Below, in pieces: positions 23,734-35,327 of a stretch of 64,000 nt of DNA. This DNA is from Strongyloides papillosus (Eukaryota; Nematoda; Chromadorea; Rhabditida; Strongyloididae). The position numbers and the translations under genes are program-made. A model generated the notes under the pieces. The model did no database searches. It was not told where the DNA came from and saw only the letters and a list, made by a program, of their open reading frames with translations. The stretch lies in assembly GCA_005656395.1 (NCBI GenBank), contig SRSI01000010.1, forward strand, positions 2,418,001-2,482,000, written 5' to 3'. Every line of letters begins with the position of its first letter. The stretch's first letter is position 1.

Positions 23734-23890
23734 ATATTTTTTTTTGTAAATCTGAAAAACCATAACATTTACTACTCAATAAAATTATTTAAATATTTTG
23801 ATTTGTTATTTGATTTTTATTTTACACAAAAATAAATTTAAAATAAAACAAGATTAATAATAAGGATTAAAAGTATTATGGACAACTCAA

Positions 23891-25436
23891 TCACCAGGCA
23901 GATATGCATTTGGTAAATTCAGGAACTTGATCACCAGTAAGATTTTTAAGAATGTCAAAGTTTATGGGGACCTTCTCTTGAATTTCCGACTTAACTAAAC
24001 ATGAAAAAGATATCAAGTTATTTGACAATTGCATCAAAACCGGGAGATTTGACCGCATTATTTGACGACCCCTTTTCAAAATTTCAACAAGCATTTCAGA
24101 AGCTAATTTTTCCTCTTTACTATTTGGAATAACAGCTGTTGTTGTAGCTGCAATAAAACGTGCAGTTGTATAAGGGTTAAGATTAACCCTCATATCATCT
24201 TCTAGTTCATCAATAACATCATCTCTGCGTTTTAAAACCCTTCCTAGTGAGTGGGAATTTGGGGATTTTATGAAATCAAAAATTATATGGATTGGTAAAT
24301 CCTCAGTGCCGTTGACACATGAATTCCATAGTTCGTCCTCTTCTACATCACTCCCTTGATCATCGTCCTCATCACCTAAATCAATGCTCTTTAATGCATT
24401 CGTCAATTTCCCAAATTCAGATGAAAAATTATTGCAATGAAGTTTGACAACCACACCCTTTAAATGATCCTTGCAAATTTTGTTAATTTCAATAGCACCT
24501 TTTGGAGTAATTTCACTTCCCGAAACATCTATTTCTTTGAGGTTTTTAAGCTGTCCTTTAGCAATAGCTCTAAAAATTTTTAAACTTCCTCTATCTCTAC
24601 AAAGGCAGTCTCCAAGTACAAGTTTCTCTAATTTTTTTAACATGGGTACCACGTTAGCTAATGCAACAGCTCCTCTGTGTGTACAGGTGTTATCAGAAAG
24701 GTCAATAATGCGAAGGTTGGGATTAAAACGGAAACAATCAGCAAGAGCTCTGATTCCGTCAGCCCAAATACCATTTTGAATGATTTGTATATCTTCTAAT
24801 GTTCCAATCATCTTGAAAGCGTGAGCAAATGCTATTGCACACGTGTTTTCCAAACGATTTCTACCAGCAATAAATACTTTTAAATTAAACCACTTCCCCT
24901 TGAGGATTGCTTTTTTTAAACATTGCACGAAACAATTTGCTACCGTTTTCCCACCAATACCTAATCCATTATTATAAAGTTTAACAATCTCTAGATCCAT
25001 TGCTGATTCACTAGCAAGGAATTTTTTTATTCCCTCGACACCTACTGGTCCTAATGCATTGTCTGAAAGATCAATCTCTTTTAACATTGCACCAGATGCT
25101 GTTATTCCATCTAACATTTTCTCAAGAATTGCTGGTATTTCTGTCTTTAAACGTCCAGTAAATAAATCACTCCATAATATTCTTTTCAATTCCTTGTGCT
25201 TTTTTAAAGCTTCAGCAATTGGATCGACAGCTCCTGGCCCTAAACTATTTCCTCTTAATTCAAGAGTTATCAATTTTTGACATCTTTCAATTTCAACGGC
25301 CACTTTTTTACCTATAAAATTTTGCCTATAATATTTTAATCCATTTAAAAATCTTACCATCTTCCAGAGTATTTAGTTTTAATTGTAAATCCAAAAAGGA
25401 TAATTTTCCTTCATTAGAATCGTATTTTGCTAACAT
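23891..25436 (-). CDS. ran-2: Ran GTPase-activating protein (RanGAP)
   Basis: Exon 1 is 25436-25358 and exon 2 is 25311-23891, joined in phase 1 across a 46-base intron, for 499 residues. The join gives LSFLDLQLKLNTLEDGKKVAVEIE, aligning with the RanGAP1 N-terminus; a nearer acceptor would create a stop. Eleven or so leucine-rich repeats occupy residues about 30-345, with WSDLFTGRLKTEIP, LKEIDLSDNALGPVG, VFIAGRNRLENTC and LRIIDLSDNTCTHRGA. An acidic stretch (GDEDDDQGSDVEEDE) and a helical C-terminal domain follow. RanGAP stimulates GTP hydrolysis by Ran in the cytoplasm and supports nuclear transport and spindle function. It is transcribed divergently from the methyltransferase gene across a 343-base gap. 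Confidence 0.95.
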
Positions 25437-25779
25437 TTTCGTCACTAAATTATTACGTAAAAAAGAAATTGATAACTATCACCAAAATTCAATTTTCAAA
25501 CAACACCGCCGGAATACATTACTCCAACTAATCTTGATAAGACGTAGTCTTAGTGTTTAATGTGTAAAAAAACATTTTCAAGTTTGGCCTTTGCGGAAAG
25601 GCATATCTCTATCAACAATGTATATAATTAAATTCATTTCTAAATATTATTTTATTTTAGTTAACAATTTCAAAACATTATATCCTGCTGATTAAACAAG
25701 TAATTTTATTTTTGCTGCACTCTATATATTTCAACCTACGCAACACCAACTGACAAAGTAAACAACATTTATCATCATC
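25437..25779. promoter_or_regulatory. Bidirectional promoter region, RanGAP / eEF1A methyltransferase
   Basis: The 343-base gap separates divergent housekeeping genes and must hold both promoters. I see no clear TATA box that I would assign. Confidence 0.5.
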
Positions 25780-26562
25780 ATGAATGAGGATGATGACATG
25801 CCACAACTATCAGCAGCTACATTAGCAGCATTAAAAGAATTTTTGGAGGAACAAAAAAACATTGTTCCTCCGGAGACGGAACCCATTCCTGAAAATTGGA
25901 AGGTTAGTTTAATTTTAAAACCTCCAGAAAGTTTTTACTTTTAAAACGCATTAAATGTCATATGATATAATATTTTATTATATGTGTGTATATCACTTCC
26001 CTATCTTCTAACTACTTTATAATTATTGCTTTTTTTTCTAATTTTTTTGTAGATGAGTCAGTTCTGGTATGATGATGAAACATCCAACAAGTTGGTTAAT
26101 GAAGCTATAGAAGCTCTTGGAGAAAAAGGTGGAAAAATTGGATTAGTTTCTTCTCCTACATTAATGAGATTTTTTCGTCAAACCGATGCTTATCGCGATG
26201 GGAAAATATCTATACATTTATTCGAGTTTGATCGTCGGTTTGGCGAACAATTTCCAGAAGACTACTCCTTCTATGACTTTAATGATCCTCTTAATATAGA
26301 TGTTTCGCATAAAAATAAGTATGACTATGTAATTGCTGACCCACCTTACCTTTCTGATGAATGTTTAACGGCAGTCTCAGAGAGTTTAAAATATCTCCTA
26401 AAAAATGATGAATGTAAAATTTTACTGTGCACTGGAGCAATCATGGAAGAGACAGCAAGAAGGAATCTTAATGTTAGGAGGACAAATTTTAATCCCAAGC
26501 ATTGTAACAATTTATCGAATGACTTTTGTTCATTTGCTAATTACCAAACAATCACATTGTGA
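25780..26562 (+). CDS. eef1akmt1: eEF1A lysine methyltransferase 1 (EEF1AKMT1/N6AMT2)
   Basis: Exons 25780-25902 and 26053-26562 join in phase 0 to give 210 residues. The N-terminus MPQLSAATLAALKEFLEEQK and then IPENWKMSQFWYDDETSNKL match the family. The Rossmann core has FEFDRRFG, and the catalytic motif DPPYLSDECL (DPPY type) is intact, followed by KILLCTGAIMEETARRNL. The family uses S-adenosylmethionine to methylate a lysine of translation elongation factor eEF1A; it was formerly annotated as a DNA adenine methyltransferase. Length matches the human protein closely. Joining the exons restores the conserved NWxxSQFWY segment, which supports the splice. Confidence 0.95.
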
Positions 26563-26852
26563 ACAGAAGTTTTTAATTGTTATATTTGTTCTTCCAAATT
26601 ATTTGTTATACATATTTTTTATTATATTGTGTCCTCAACCACAATTATATTTTTTATATTTTAATTCTCTACCTGCTTATAACAGTTTTTTTTTCTAACA
26701 GTTATTTAATGTCATCACTAATGATTAAGTTTCATTGATTATATTTTTATTCACAATTCTTTTTAAAATCTCGTTTGCGTTAGACAGCTGCATTTCTTTT
26801 TCATTATATTTTAATGCACTTTATTTTTAGGTGTTAACACTTCATCAATGTA

Positions 26853-29132
26853 ATGGCAAAATCAGTATCCTCAAACACGTGGGCAGAGGTATTGTGCTGC
26901 GCTGTATGTTCTACTTTATTTTCTAAAGATAAATTGCCTATTAATTTATTATGTGGTCATATCACTTGTAAGGAATGTATACTTCGTTCTTTGGATGAAG
27001 ATGGAAAGATATGTGAGTGTTTTGGAAATTTTAAACAACATTTTGATAATGTTAGAAAATATCCTGTTAATGTTGCTTTGCTTAAAATCATCTGTGATTA
27101 TGTTGATGATGTCAAAGATCCTATTCTAGAGGATGATGTCGATAAAAAACACAAAGAAATTGTTGAGAGTAATTTTTTTGAAATTGTTTCTTTCTTGAGA
27201 AGAGTTGACTGTGAGAAGGGTGGTGCAATTTGGAGTGAAACTTTATCAACGCAAGTCCAAAAGAAAATAATTCAATTAATTTCTTGTCAATTAACGGAAA
27301 AAGAAGGAAGATCTCAAATTGGTAAACAGATTAAGAGTTTGGTAGAGAGAATTATCAATGAATTTTCTTCCAAATTACAAAATCCGTATAGTGTTTCTAC
27401 ACAATTGTGGTGTGCAGTAAGGCAACGTGGAGCACAATTTTTGGGACCAGCTATGCAGGAAGATATATTAAAATTGGTTTGTTTGACTTTAGAACAAGGA
27501 GCTGAAATTTCACGTAAAAATCTTGTTTTGTACGCTGTTCAAATGTTGACGGCTGACTATCCACAAATATCAAAGACATCTGTTGGGCATGTTGTTCAAC
27601 TTCTTTATAGAGCCAGTTGTTTTACGGTTATCAAAAGGGAAGGTAAAAGCTCTTTGATGAGGCTTAGAGAAGAATTTCGTGATTATCTTAGTTTACGAGC
27701 AGAACATGATGCTCAAATAGTTCAAATTGCTTTAGAAGCTGGTATTAGAATTTCACCAGAACAATGGAGTTCATTATTATATGGTGACCAAGATCATAAA
27801 TGTCATATGCAAAGTATTATTGATAGACTTTTACTGCCATTGTCCTTTGAAAGTTTGGTTGACGATCTAATGGCATTAATATCTAAGAGTGGAGATTCAT
27901 TTAATCTAAGGCGACTTAAGGAGTCTTTTGATATAATTATTGAGTTAGATAAATTAGACAAAGACCAAAATGATTCATTGACATGGGAACAGTTAGCCAA
28001 ATATACATCTGCAGCAACTGAAATAGTTCATGTTTATTCGGATTTTAAGAGAGTTCAAAAAGAGAAATGTCTAACTGCAAGAAATACTGACTCAAGTCAA
28101 AGGCTTCCACATTCACGTTCTGTTTATAAAACACGAATGTGCCGTGAAGCAAAGTCTGGACAAGGATGTCGAAAAGGTGACAAATGTACATATGCTCACT
28201 CAACATTGGAATTAAGAGGCAGTGGAAACAATCCTCAAAAGATACAACATAACAATTCTAATAGTAATAACACTAGTAGTATTTCATCTAACCCACAACA
28301 AAATGTTAACAATAGTAATGAAATGAGAAATCAAAGTAGACGTCAACGTTTTGTTCAACCACCAACACCATTAGTTATGAGTCAACCCCCTCCACCTCCA
28401 CCACAATCAATTCCAATGATTCCACTTTACCATGCTCCACTACATTCTATGGATAATCCACCACCCAGAAGTCCATTTACCTTAGTTCCACAATCACCAA
28501 ATCTTATGATAGGAGGACATAATTCAATGCCTCAACATGGATATTTCTTTCCATCTCAACCACCAACACCGCAAGGTATTCCTAACCATCCATCAAATGG
28601 TTCCCCATTTTTCGATGGAAATTCAAATCATTATTCATTTGTTCAAGGTCCAGTTTATCCTCATTATTATGCTCCGCCAACACCAACATTTGCCAGGGCA
28701 TTTGATAAATTTCTTGATGCACAATCATCTAAAGACGAGAAACCTAAACCATCACCATTGAATTTACATGGACGTAAAGAAAAAAATCAAAAACGTAGTA
28801 GTCAAACATTGGATTTATTGAAGAGAATGTCTATAGCAGAAGAGGATGAGAATCAACATGTATCAAGACAAGTAGCTGAATCCTTGTTTAATGATTGTAT
28901 AGATAATAATCAAGGTGCTGGCACCAATTATTATGAAATGACACCAAATACTGTTCCAATGAATTATCCAAGTTTGCCAGGAACACCAATACAATCACCA
29001 ATGCCTAATGGTATGTCATTTACGATGCCGAATGTAATGTCACATGACAGATATTACTATCAACCAAAAGGATATTCTATTCCTAAAACTCCAACTAGTA
29101 AAAGGATAGCATACATTTGGGAGATGTATTAA
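26853..29132 (+). CDS. rle-1: Roquin-family RING/ROQ/CCCH RNA-binding E3 ligase
   Basis: A single exon of 759 residues; TTTATTTTTAG ends 22 bases upstream of the ATG, a likely trans-splice site. A RING finger is at 15-60 (CCAVCSTLFS, LLCGHITCKECI), with an unusual final pair (ICECFGN) where Roquin has CPFD. The ROQ domain follows, with the very conserved LMRLREEFRDYLSLRAEHDA and SSLLYGDQDHKCHMQSIID. One CCCH zinc finger is at about 425-455 (KTRMCREAKSGQGCRKGDKC then YAHS). The C-terminal 300 residues are Pro/Asn/Gln-rich. Roquin binds constitutive decay stem-loops in mRNA 3' UTRs and recruits deadenylases; C. elegans RLE-1 ubiquitinates DAF-16. The absence of introns over 2.3 kb is notable but not unusual here. 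Confidence 0.95.
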   Translation: MAKSVSSNTWAEVLCCAVCSTLFSKDKLPINLLCGHITCKECILRSLDEDGKICECFGNFKQHFDNVRKYPVNVALLKIICDYVDDVKDPILEDDVDKKHKEIVESNFFEIVSFLRRVDCEKGGAIWSETLSTQVQKKIIQLISCQLTEKEGRSQIGKQIKSLVERIINEFSSKLQNPYSVSTQLWCAVRQRGAQFLGPAMQEDILKLVCLTLEQGAEISRKNLVLYAVQMLTADYPQISKTSVGHVVQLLYRASCFTVIKREGKSSLMRLREEFRDYLSLRAEHDAQIVQIALEAGIRISPEQWSSLLYGDQDHKCHMQSIIDRLLLPLSFESLVDDLMALISKSGDSFNLRRLKESFDIIIELDKLDKDQNDSLTWEQLAKYTSAATEIVHVYSDFKRVQKEKCLTARNTDSSQRLPHSRSVYKTRMCREAKSGQGCRKGDKCTYAHSTLELRGSGNNPQKIQHNNSNSNNTSSISSNPQQNVNNSNEMRNQSRRQRFVQPPTPLVMSQPPPPPPQSIPMIPLYHAPLHSMDNPPPRSPFTLVPQSPNLMIGGHNSMPQHGYFFPSQPPTPQGIPNHPSNGSPFFDGNSNHYSFVQGPVYPHYYAPPTPTFARAFDKFLDAQSSKDEKPKPSPLNLHGRKEKNQKRSSQTLDLLKRMSIAEEDENQHVSRQVAESLFNDCIDNNQGAGTNYYEMTPNTVPMNYPSLPGTPIQSPMPNGMSFTMPNVMSHDRYYYQPKGYSIPKTPTSKRIAYIWEMY

Positions 29133-29626
29133 TTTATCATCAAAACTATATTATATTGTCTCTTTTCTATATTAATTAGGAGACGAATATTATAATAATA
29201 ATATAAACTAACCACAGTATTCATTTATCAAATTGAGTTTATTAATTTTTATACAAGAGATAGTGTATCTTTGAAATAAATTACACACTTTTTATTATTA
29301 TACATAACAAAAGAACATTCTTGGGTAGAAGACGAGTTTTTTGCAAATAAATATTATAAAATGAGATAAAGAATGAGGTTTCTATGAAAAGGAAAACATT
29401 TGATTAAATAACTAACTTCAGATGAACACCATTCTGAGAATGATTTGAATTTTACGTTAAAGTAATATATATTTCTATTTTGAGTAATTATTTTTTTTTT
29501 CTTAAAAAATTATAAAGATTTTTATTATTAATTATTTTATAATGTTATTTTCATTTATTTCATACATTATTTTTAATTTTATATTTAATTTGTTTGTAGC
29601 AAATTATTAATTTTATTAGTTATAGT
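29133..29626. other. Intergenic, Roquin 3' region and STRAD promoter
   Basis: There are 494 AT-rich bases with no called gene. A TTTGTAG acceptor lies about 27 bases before the STRAD ATG. Confidence 0.5.
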
Positions 29627-30550
29627 ATGTCATTACATAGTTTTAGTCGTTATCAGATTGTTCCTATAGTGACTAAATATGTACAAGATAAGAAGGGAAC
29701 TAATATTTCAAGAATTGATATGTTAAATCTCCAAAATACAAAACCAGAAACATTAAAAAAAGAACTTGAAGAATTATTTAATGGACTAGGACATGAAAGG
29801 ATTTTACTTCCATCTAGTATAGAAGTACCTGATGATACGACTATTGAATTCAATTATAAAAATATTTTAGGATGTGTTGATGTTGGTACAATAATAAGTA
29901 CTGATTATACATATGGATTACCCGAAAAAGCTGTTGCATATATTTCATTCAAACTTATTGATGCAATTGAATATCTAGCTGGAAAAAGAATTGTCCATAG
30001 GAGTATTATGTGCCCAAATATTCTTATAAATAAAAATGGAATTGTAAAACTCGTTGGTTTTCATACAGCTGTTTCTTTAAACACAAAGAAGCATTGGATA
30101 AGAAAAAGTGATAATATCAATGAGTATGATCCTGATATATTGAAAGATTGTTTAAATTATCTTGCGCCGGAGGTACTTAAACAAGATCTTGTTGGTTATC
30201 ACTGTAGTAGCGATATTTATAGCTTAGGTGTTACAATATGTACAATGATAAACGGATTTACTCCATTTAGTGATATGCCAGAATTAGAGATGTTATATGA
30301 AAAATATTGCGGAACAAGGCCAAAAATCATTGATTCATCAAGTACCGTAGATGACGATGATGAAGGCATTTTTGATAAATACAAAGAAAAAGTTTTAAGT
30401 AAAGAAATTCATGATGTAGTTGTAGAGACATTAGATTGCAATCCAGAAACAAGAATTACCCTAAAAAAGTTAAAACAACATCCTTTCTTCATTGTTAACG
30501 GTACCTCAAAAGAAATCCTTTCATATGACAAATTATTCAATCAAAAATAA
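29627..30550 (+). CDS. strd-1: STRAD pseudokinase (STE20-related adaptor)
   Basis: A single exon of 307 residues. The C-lobe matches STRAD: RIVHRSIMCPNILINKNGIV, YLAPEVLKQDLVGYHCSSD, IYSLGVTICTMINGFTPFSD, then MPELEMLYEKYCGTRP. The kinase motifs are degenerate: HRD is HRS, and the DFG position reads VGFH, so catalysis is not expected. The N-lobe is divergent, with no recognisable glycine loop. STRAD binds and activates LKB1/PAR-4 with MO25, controlling AMPK and cell polarity. The usual C-terminal Trp-Glu-Phe MO25-binding motif is absent: the protein ends KLFNQK and no downstream exon with WEF is visible. An unseen 3' exon cannot be fully excluded. Confidence 0.85.
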   Translation: MSLHSFSRYQIVPIVTKYVQDKKGTNISRIDMLNLQNTKPETLKKELEELFNGLGHERILLPSSIEVPDDTTIEFNYKNILGCVDVGTIISTDYTYGLPEKAVAYISFKLIDAIEYLAGKRIVHRSIMCPNILINKNGIVKLVGFHTAVSLNTKKHWIRKSDNINEYDPDILKDCLNYLAPEVLKQDLVGYHCSSDIYSLGVTICTMINGFTPFSDMPELEMLYEKYCGTRPKIIDSSSTVDDDDEGIFDKYKEKVLSKEIHDVVVETLDCNPETRITLKKLKQHPFFIVNGTSKEILSYDKLFNQK

Positions 30551-30674
30551 CAATATATTCTCCTTAACATTTTCTTCTTTAAATTATGTCTAATCACTAC
30601 CACATCACTATCATAATAGTAATGTAAAAATGAAACAACAAATTTATAGGAAGTAAAAATTTTAAATAAATTAT

Positions 30675-31046
30675 TTACTTAGAACTTGTATACTTAGTTA
30701 CAGCTTTAGTTCCTTCTGATACTGCATGTTTAGCTAATTCACCAGGAAGAATAAGTCTTACAGCTGTCTGAATTTCTCTAGATGAAATAGTTGATTTCTT
30801 ATTATAATGAGCTAGTTTTGAAGCTTCACTAGCTATTCTTTCAAAGACATCATTAACAAATGAATTCATAATTGACATAGCTTTTGAGGAAATTCCTGTA
30901 TCCGGATGGACTTGCTTCAAAACACGGTAAATATAAACAGAATATGTCTCCTTTCTTGTCTTTTTTTTACCTTTCCTATCATTATGAACAGTCGATTTTT
31001 GACTCTTAACAGCTTTTTTCCCTTTAGATGCAGTTGCTGGAGGCAT
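30675..31046 (-). CDS. Histone H2B
   Basis: A single exon of 123 residues. A basic tail (KGKKKTRKE) precedes the histone fold with [38 protein letters not shown] and the C-terminal helix ending AVTKYTSSK, which carries the conserved Lys ubiquitination region. It is transcribed divergently from H2A. An AG acceptor preceded by a T-run lies only two bases before the ATG (31050-31049), suggesting spliced-leader addition. No GGYYCTTTTCARRRCC-type histone 3' stem-loop is seen in the following 120 bases, which suggests a polyadenylated mRNA. Confidence 0.98.
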   Translation of the reverse strand: MPPATASKGKKAVKSQKSTVHNDRKGKKKTRKETYSVYIYRVLKQVHPDTGISSKAMSIMNSFVNDVFERIASEASKLAHYNKKSTISSREIQTAVRLILPGELAKHAVSEGTKAVTKYTSSK

Positions 31047-31122
31047 AACTAAAAATAAATAATACTAAAAAAAATCCATTACAAAAAATAAAAAAAAAAT
31101 TAAATAGTACTTGTAGATGATT

Positions 31123-31130
31123 TATTTATA
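31123..31130 (-). promoter_or_regulatory. TATA box of H2B
   Basis: TATAAATA lies 77-84 bases upstream of the H2B ATG in the H2B orientation, downstream of the octamer. Confidence 0.6.
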
Positions 31131-31152
31131 GTTCGGTAAAATAAAAATTTAA

Positions 31153-31160
31153 ATGCAAAT
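31153..31160 (-). promoter_or_regulatory. Octamer element ATTTGCAT of H2B
   Basis: This is a perfect match to the POU-factor octamer known from H2B promoters, on the H2B strand and 23 bases upstream of the TATA box. Confidence 0.65.
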
Positions 31161-31215
31161 ATATATATCATCAAAAAGAGAGGTGTATGACAACTTCAGA
31201 AACGACAATACTTTT

Positions 31216-31220
31216 ATTGG
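31216..31220 (-). promoter_or_regulatory. CCAAT box of H2B
   Basis: CCAAT on the H2B strand lies 56 bases upstream of the octamer, completing a CCAAT-octamer-TATA array. Confidence 0.45.
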
Positions 31221-31397
31221 TCATAGAGAAAGATTCCAGTATAAACATCAGGTGACTGAAAATTATGTAATATATCTTTTGAAACGAAAAATCAAGACAA
31301 GAAGATAGTTCATTCCATTCATTTTGAAATTTTCACATATTACAAGTTTCGTATGATAATTTTTTTTCGTTACAGAAGTATTTAATTTTAAATAACG

Positions 31398-31784
31398 ATG
31401 TCAGGACGTGGTAAAGGAGGAAAAGCTAAATCTTCTGGTAAATCTAAATCACGTTCTAGTCGTGCAGGATTACAATTTCCTGTGGGAAGACTTCATCGTA
31501 TGCTACGTAGAGGAAATTATGCTGAACGCGTTGGAGCAGGTGCTCCAGTATATCTTGCAGCTGTCCTAGAGTACCTCGCTGCTGAAGTTCTTGAGTTAGC
31601 AGGAAATGCAGCAAGGGATAACAAAAAAACAAGAATAAATCCAAGGCACTTACAATTAGCTATCAGAAATGATGAAGAATTAAATAAACTTTTATCAGGT
31701 GTTACTATAGCTCAAGGAGGAGTTCTACCAAATATACCAACAAATTTAATGCCTAAGAAAGGAACAGAAAATATTGGTGATTAA
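31398..31784 (+). CDS. Histone H2A
   Basis: A single exon of 128 residues: [10 protein letters not shown] tail, then [20 protein letters not shown], the acidic patch [20 protein letters not shown], and [22 protein letters not shown]. The C-terminus is [13 protein letters not shown], without the SQ motif of H2A.X and without H2A.Z features, so it is canonical-type H2A with a divergent end. It is divergent to H2B. No 3' stem-loop is visible; AATAAA-like sequence occurs about 80 bases downstream. Confidence 0.98.
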   Translation: MSGRGKGGKAKSSGKSKSRSSRAGLQFPVGRLHRMLRRGNYAERVGAGAPVYLAAVLEYLAAEVLELAGNAARDNKKTRINPRHLQLAIRNDEELNKLLSGVTIAQGGVLPNIPTNLMPKKGTENIGD

Positions 31785-31998
31785 CAATGAATAATGTTAG
31801 AATAATGCATACGTATGACACAATATCAATTATAAAATTTAATCTATTTGATACAATGATAACAAAATAAAATATAATATCCACAAAAGTATTTGTTTAT
31901 TTAGAGAACAAAAAAATTACAAAGTATATTAAAAAAAAGTAATTATCAGTTTAAATCACAAGAGATAATGAGATGCAATCAATAAACGTTGGAACGAA

Positions 31999-34025
<2,027 letters not shown>

Positions 34026-35327
34026 TTAACTTTTTTCTAAATTTGATTCTTTTGAATCCGGATACAATTTCTTGCTTATTAATTTATCAAGGTCATCTAA
34101 TGTTTTTGGGAAGAAATCATCCTTGCCTTCAGTTAAAATAGACATTTCATAGGCAGTAGTCAACATCTTTTTTTCTATTTCATTAATTTTATCTTCACGA
34201 CCTTCTAGGATAAATTTCTCCGCCAAACTTGATATCACACCAAAAGGTTTGAGGTGATATATAAGGTATTCTAACTCATACATTGCATTTGCATTAATAT
34301 AGTGAAAAGATATAGCATAATCACTACAACAAGATTCTCCTTGTTTTATTGGATAATACATATACCTCCAGAACCAAAATTTTGGATTGGTTTGTTTCAT
34401 TACAAGATGACTTGTTGGACCAAATGGTAAAAATCTGTGTTGTCCTAAGTCATCTCTCGAATCACCAGCTTTAACACCGATTTTTTCTAAACATTTTCCC
34501 ATTTCTGCATCTTCAGCACCACTCTCACCTTGTTTACACTTTTTAGGATCATTTAACCCTTCAGTTATAAATTTACGTAATGCTTCCCTACTCATAATAT
34601 ATCCCGCTCCACCTGACATGTATCCTTGTTTTGTAAATGGTTTAAATTTACATCCAAAATATATTGGTTCAAAAGGTGAATGGGATAATAACATAAATCG
34701 AAGATTTTCAACAACAACAAACGTATCATCATCTGCTTTAATAAACCAATCATAATCATTATAATGATTATCATATAAATATTTAAAGGCTGCTTTAGTT
34801 TTTCCCCATAAATGATTTCTTCCTTCACTTATATTTAAATTGATAGCTGGAAGTGAGGGATCATCTTCAGATGACATAAACACATAATTATTACATCTTT
34901 TTAACCATGTAGCTTTAACGTGAACGGCACGTTTTTGGTGATTTTGTTTTCCTGTTAACACCCAACAGAATATTCTTACTTTTTTTGCTAGTAGTTGTGG
35001 AAGATTTAATTTACCTAGAAATAATTAAGTAATTTAATTTTTATAGTTTCACATACTTTTTTCATGAATAGATTCATTAAGATGAAACCGGAATATACTT
35101 TCTGGAGATTCTTTATCATCAGTTTTTACACTACCGTCATCAATATAACCTCCCTGCCCTGTTATCTGTTTTTCACCATCACTTGAAAACTTTTTTTCAA
35201 TCTCTTCTAATGATGTAGGAACATAAACCATGCCATCATTAACAGTTAACATCATTCCTATTAAAATACCAATTAATACTCCAATACATAATATTATCAA
35301 AGGCTGATACTTCCGACTACTCCTCAT
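34026..35327 (-). CDS. c1galt1: Core 1 beta-1,3-galactosyltransferase (C1GALT1, T-synthase)
   Basis: Exon 1 is 35327-35057 and exon 2 is 35014-34026, joined in phase 1, for 419 residues. It is a type II Golgi enzyme: a short basic cytosolic tail (MRSSRKYQ), one TM anchor ([20 protein letters not shown]), a stem, then the catalytic domain. Joining restores [20 protein letters not shown]. Landmarks are [36 protein letters not shown] with the metal-binding [23 protein letters not shown] and [20 protein letters not shown]. It transfers galactose from UDP-Gal to GalNAc-Ser/Thr to make the core 1 O-glycan. The C-terminal extension after [10 protein letters not shown] is nematode-variable. Confidence 0.94.

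Larger units (their letters stand above)
31047..31397. promoter_or_regulatory. Divergent H2B/H2A promoter
   Basis: This 351-base spacer serves both histone genes. Reading toward H2B it has CCAAT (31220-31216), the octamer ATTTGCAT (31160-31153) and TATAAATA (31130-31123), in the classical order and spacing of an H2B promoter. The H2A side has a TTACAG acceptor (AG at 31374-31375) 22 bases before its ATG. Confidence 0.75.
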
